Shown here one piece after another: positions 5,233 to 5,470 of a DNA stretch of 5,470 nucleotides (the first letter of the stretch is position 1; each line of letters opens with the position of its first letter). Both the position numbers and the translations under genes were made by a program. The notes beneath the pieces were generated by a model, which had not been told where the DNA came from, searched no databases, and saw only the letters and a program-made list of their open reading frames with translations. Origin of the DNA: Pseudomonadota bacterium. Lineage in GTDB: Bacteria; Desulfobacterota; WTBG01; CAIYCZ01. Where the stretch lies: NCBI GenBank assembly GCA_026388865.1, contig JAPLIX010000225.1, forward strand, positions 1 to 5,470. The letters are read 5' to 3'.

Positions 5233-5336
5233 CACAGCCCTCTTCCCGACCTTTTTCAGCTAAAAGCAAGTCTTATCAATTGTGAAAATAACTTCTAATT
5301 CGCAAGTTTTATTATACCAGTTGGTTTAATAATTAT

Positions 5337-5353
5337 AAGGTTAAGCCTTTTTT
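5337..5353 (+). terminator. Weak possible terminator after the MOT1-family gene
   Basis: AAGG (5337-5340) can pair with CCTT (5346-5349) around a 5-base loop, followed by further T residues. A 4-bp stem is too short for a strong intrinsic terminator, and it lies almost 190 bp after the stop codon. It is kept only as the best candidate in this gap. Confidence 0.2.
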
Positions 5354-5390
5354 TCTGTCTATAAAACTGCACTTCATAAGAGCTTGCGTT

Positions 5391-5470
5391 ATGATTGAGT
5401 ATTTTGCTTATAGAAGATCACTATTTCTTTTTGCAGTAATTATTTTATTCATAATAGTTACTCACGTTGA
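5391..5470 (+). CDS. Possible start of a small or larger membrane protein, partial
   Basis: An ATG at 5391 opens a frame that stays open for 26 codons to the right edge. It reads MIEYFAYRRSLFLFAVIILFIIVTHV. A short polar start with two Arg is followed by a clear hydrophobic helix (about residues 10-24), the pattern of an N-terminal membrane anchor with the N-terminus inside. A TATAAA box 25 bp upstream and a weak AAGAG (5378-5382) could support expression. The stretch is too short to assign a family, and AT-rich DNA often yields hydrophobic frames by chance, so this call is tentative. Confidence 0.35.
   Translation, partial: MIEYFAYRRSLFLFAVIILFIIVTHV

Larger units (their letters stand above)
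5152..5390. other. AT-rich region downstream of the transporter gene, no clear gene
   Basis: This stretch has low GC (25% in 5281-5340, counted by hand). It holds an inverted repeat (5215-5232) and a weak hairpin AAGG/CCTT followed by a T run at 5337-5353 that might end transcription of the transporter gene. The TATAAA at 5360-5365 could be a -10 box for the reading frame at 5391, but no matching -35 box is present. A 27-codon frame at 5215-5298 has no ribosome site and is not called. Confidence 0.6.

Noticed and set aside
5215..5298. 27-codon plus-strand frame (MFQLKRHSPL start)
   Set aside because: No ribosome site, very short, starts inside an inverted repeat and resembles nothing recognisable.
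5255..5320. CRISPR-like or direct repeats around GCAAGT
   Set aside because: Only a 6-base repeat occurs twice, without regular spacing or longer similarity.

Overview
The window looks like a chromosomal segment of an anaerobic, sulfur- and metal-active bacterium. The evidence is a periplasmic diheme c-type cytochrome, a split YeeE/YedE sulfur transporter, a DUF134 plus NifX-like (FeMo-cofactor-binding fold) gene pair, a DUF169 protein, a Spy/CpxP-like metal-resistance protein and a MOT1-type molybdate/sulfate transporter. Such sets are familiar from Desulfobacterota, Nitrospirota and related anaerobes. That assignment is inferred from gene content, not from a marker gene. Everything up to about 3703 is on the minus strand and moderately GC-rich. 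From about 3710 on, the sequence is clearly more AT-rich, with one complete plus-strand gene.

Reading the minus strand in its own direction (right to left), the first unit is DUF134 regulator (3703-3227), NifX-like protein (3230-2865, sharing ATGA with the regulator) and Spy/CpxP-like protein with a Gly/Cys-rich tail (2765-2217). It ends at a strong intrinsic terminator (2131-2167). The unit starts from a sigma70-type promoter whose -10 box overlaps a near-perfect 22-bp palindrome (3715-3736). This palindrome is the best candidate for an autoregulatory operator of the DUF134 protein.

Directly after the terminator a second promoter (2092-2121) starts the next unit: the two halves of a YeeE/YedE sulfur-compound transporter (2042-1518 and 1518-991, stop and start overlapping as TGATG), a diheme cytochrome c (962-516) and a DUF169 protein that runs off the left edge (454-1). 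The likely theme is import of a reduced sulfur compound together with a periplasmic redox step. The substrate is not shown by the sequence.

On the plus strand, a consensus sigma70 promoter (TTGACA-17-TATACT, 3883-3911) and a leader of about 100 nt precede the MOT1-family transporter (4021-5151). It is divergent from the DUF134 unit across a 317-bp AT-rich gap. The last 319 bases are AT-rich and mostly without genes. They hold a small inverted repeat and the possible start of a short membrane protein reaching the right edge (5391-5470).

The window reads as a sulfur/molybdenum/metal-handling island: a molybdate or sulfate importer next to a protein of the fold that binds Mo-Fe-S clusters, its presumed regulator, a metal-binding periplasmic protein and a sulfur transporter with a cytochrome. 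The functional link between these units is inference. The concrete, testable observation is the palindrome at the DUF134 promoter and a related half-site at the yeeE promoter.
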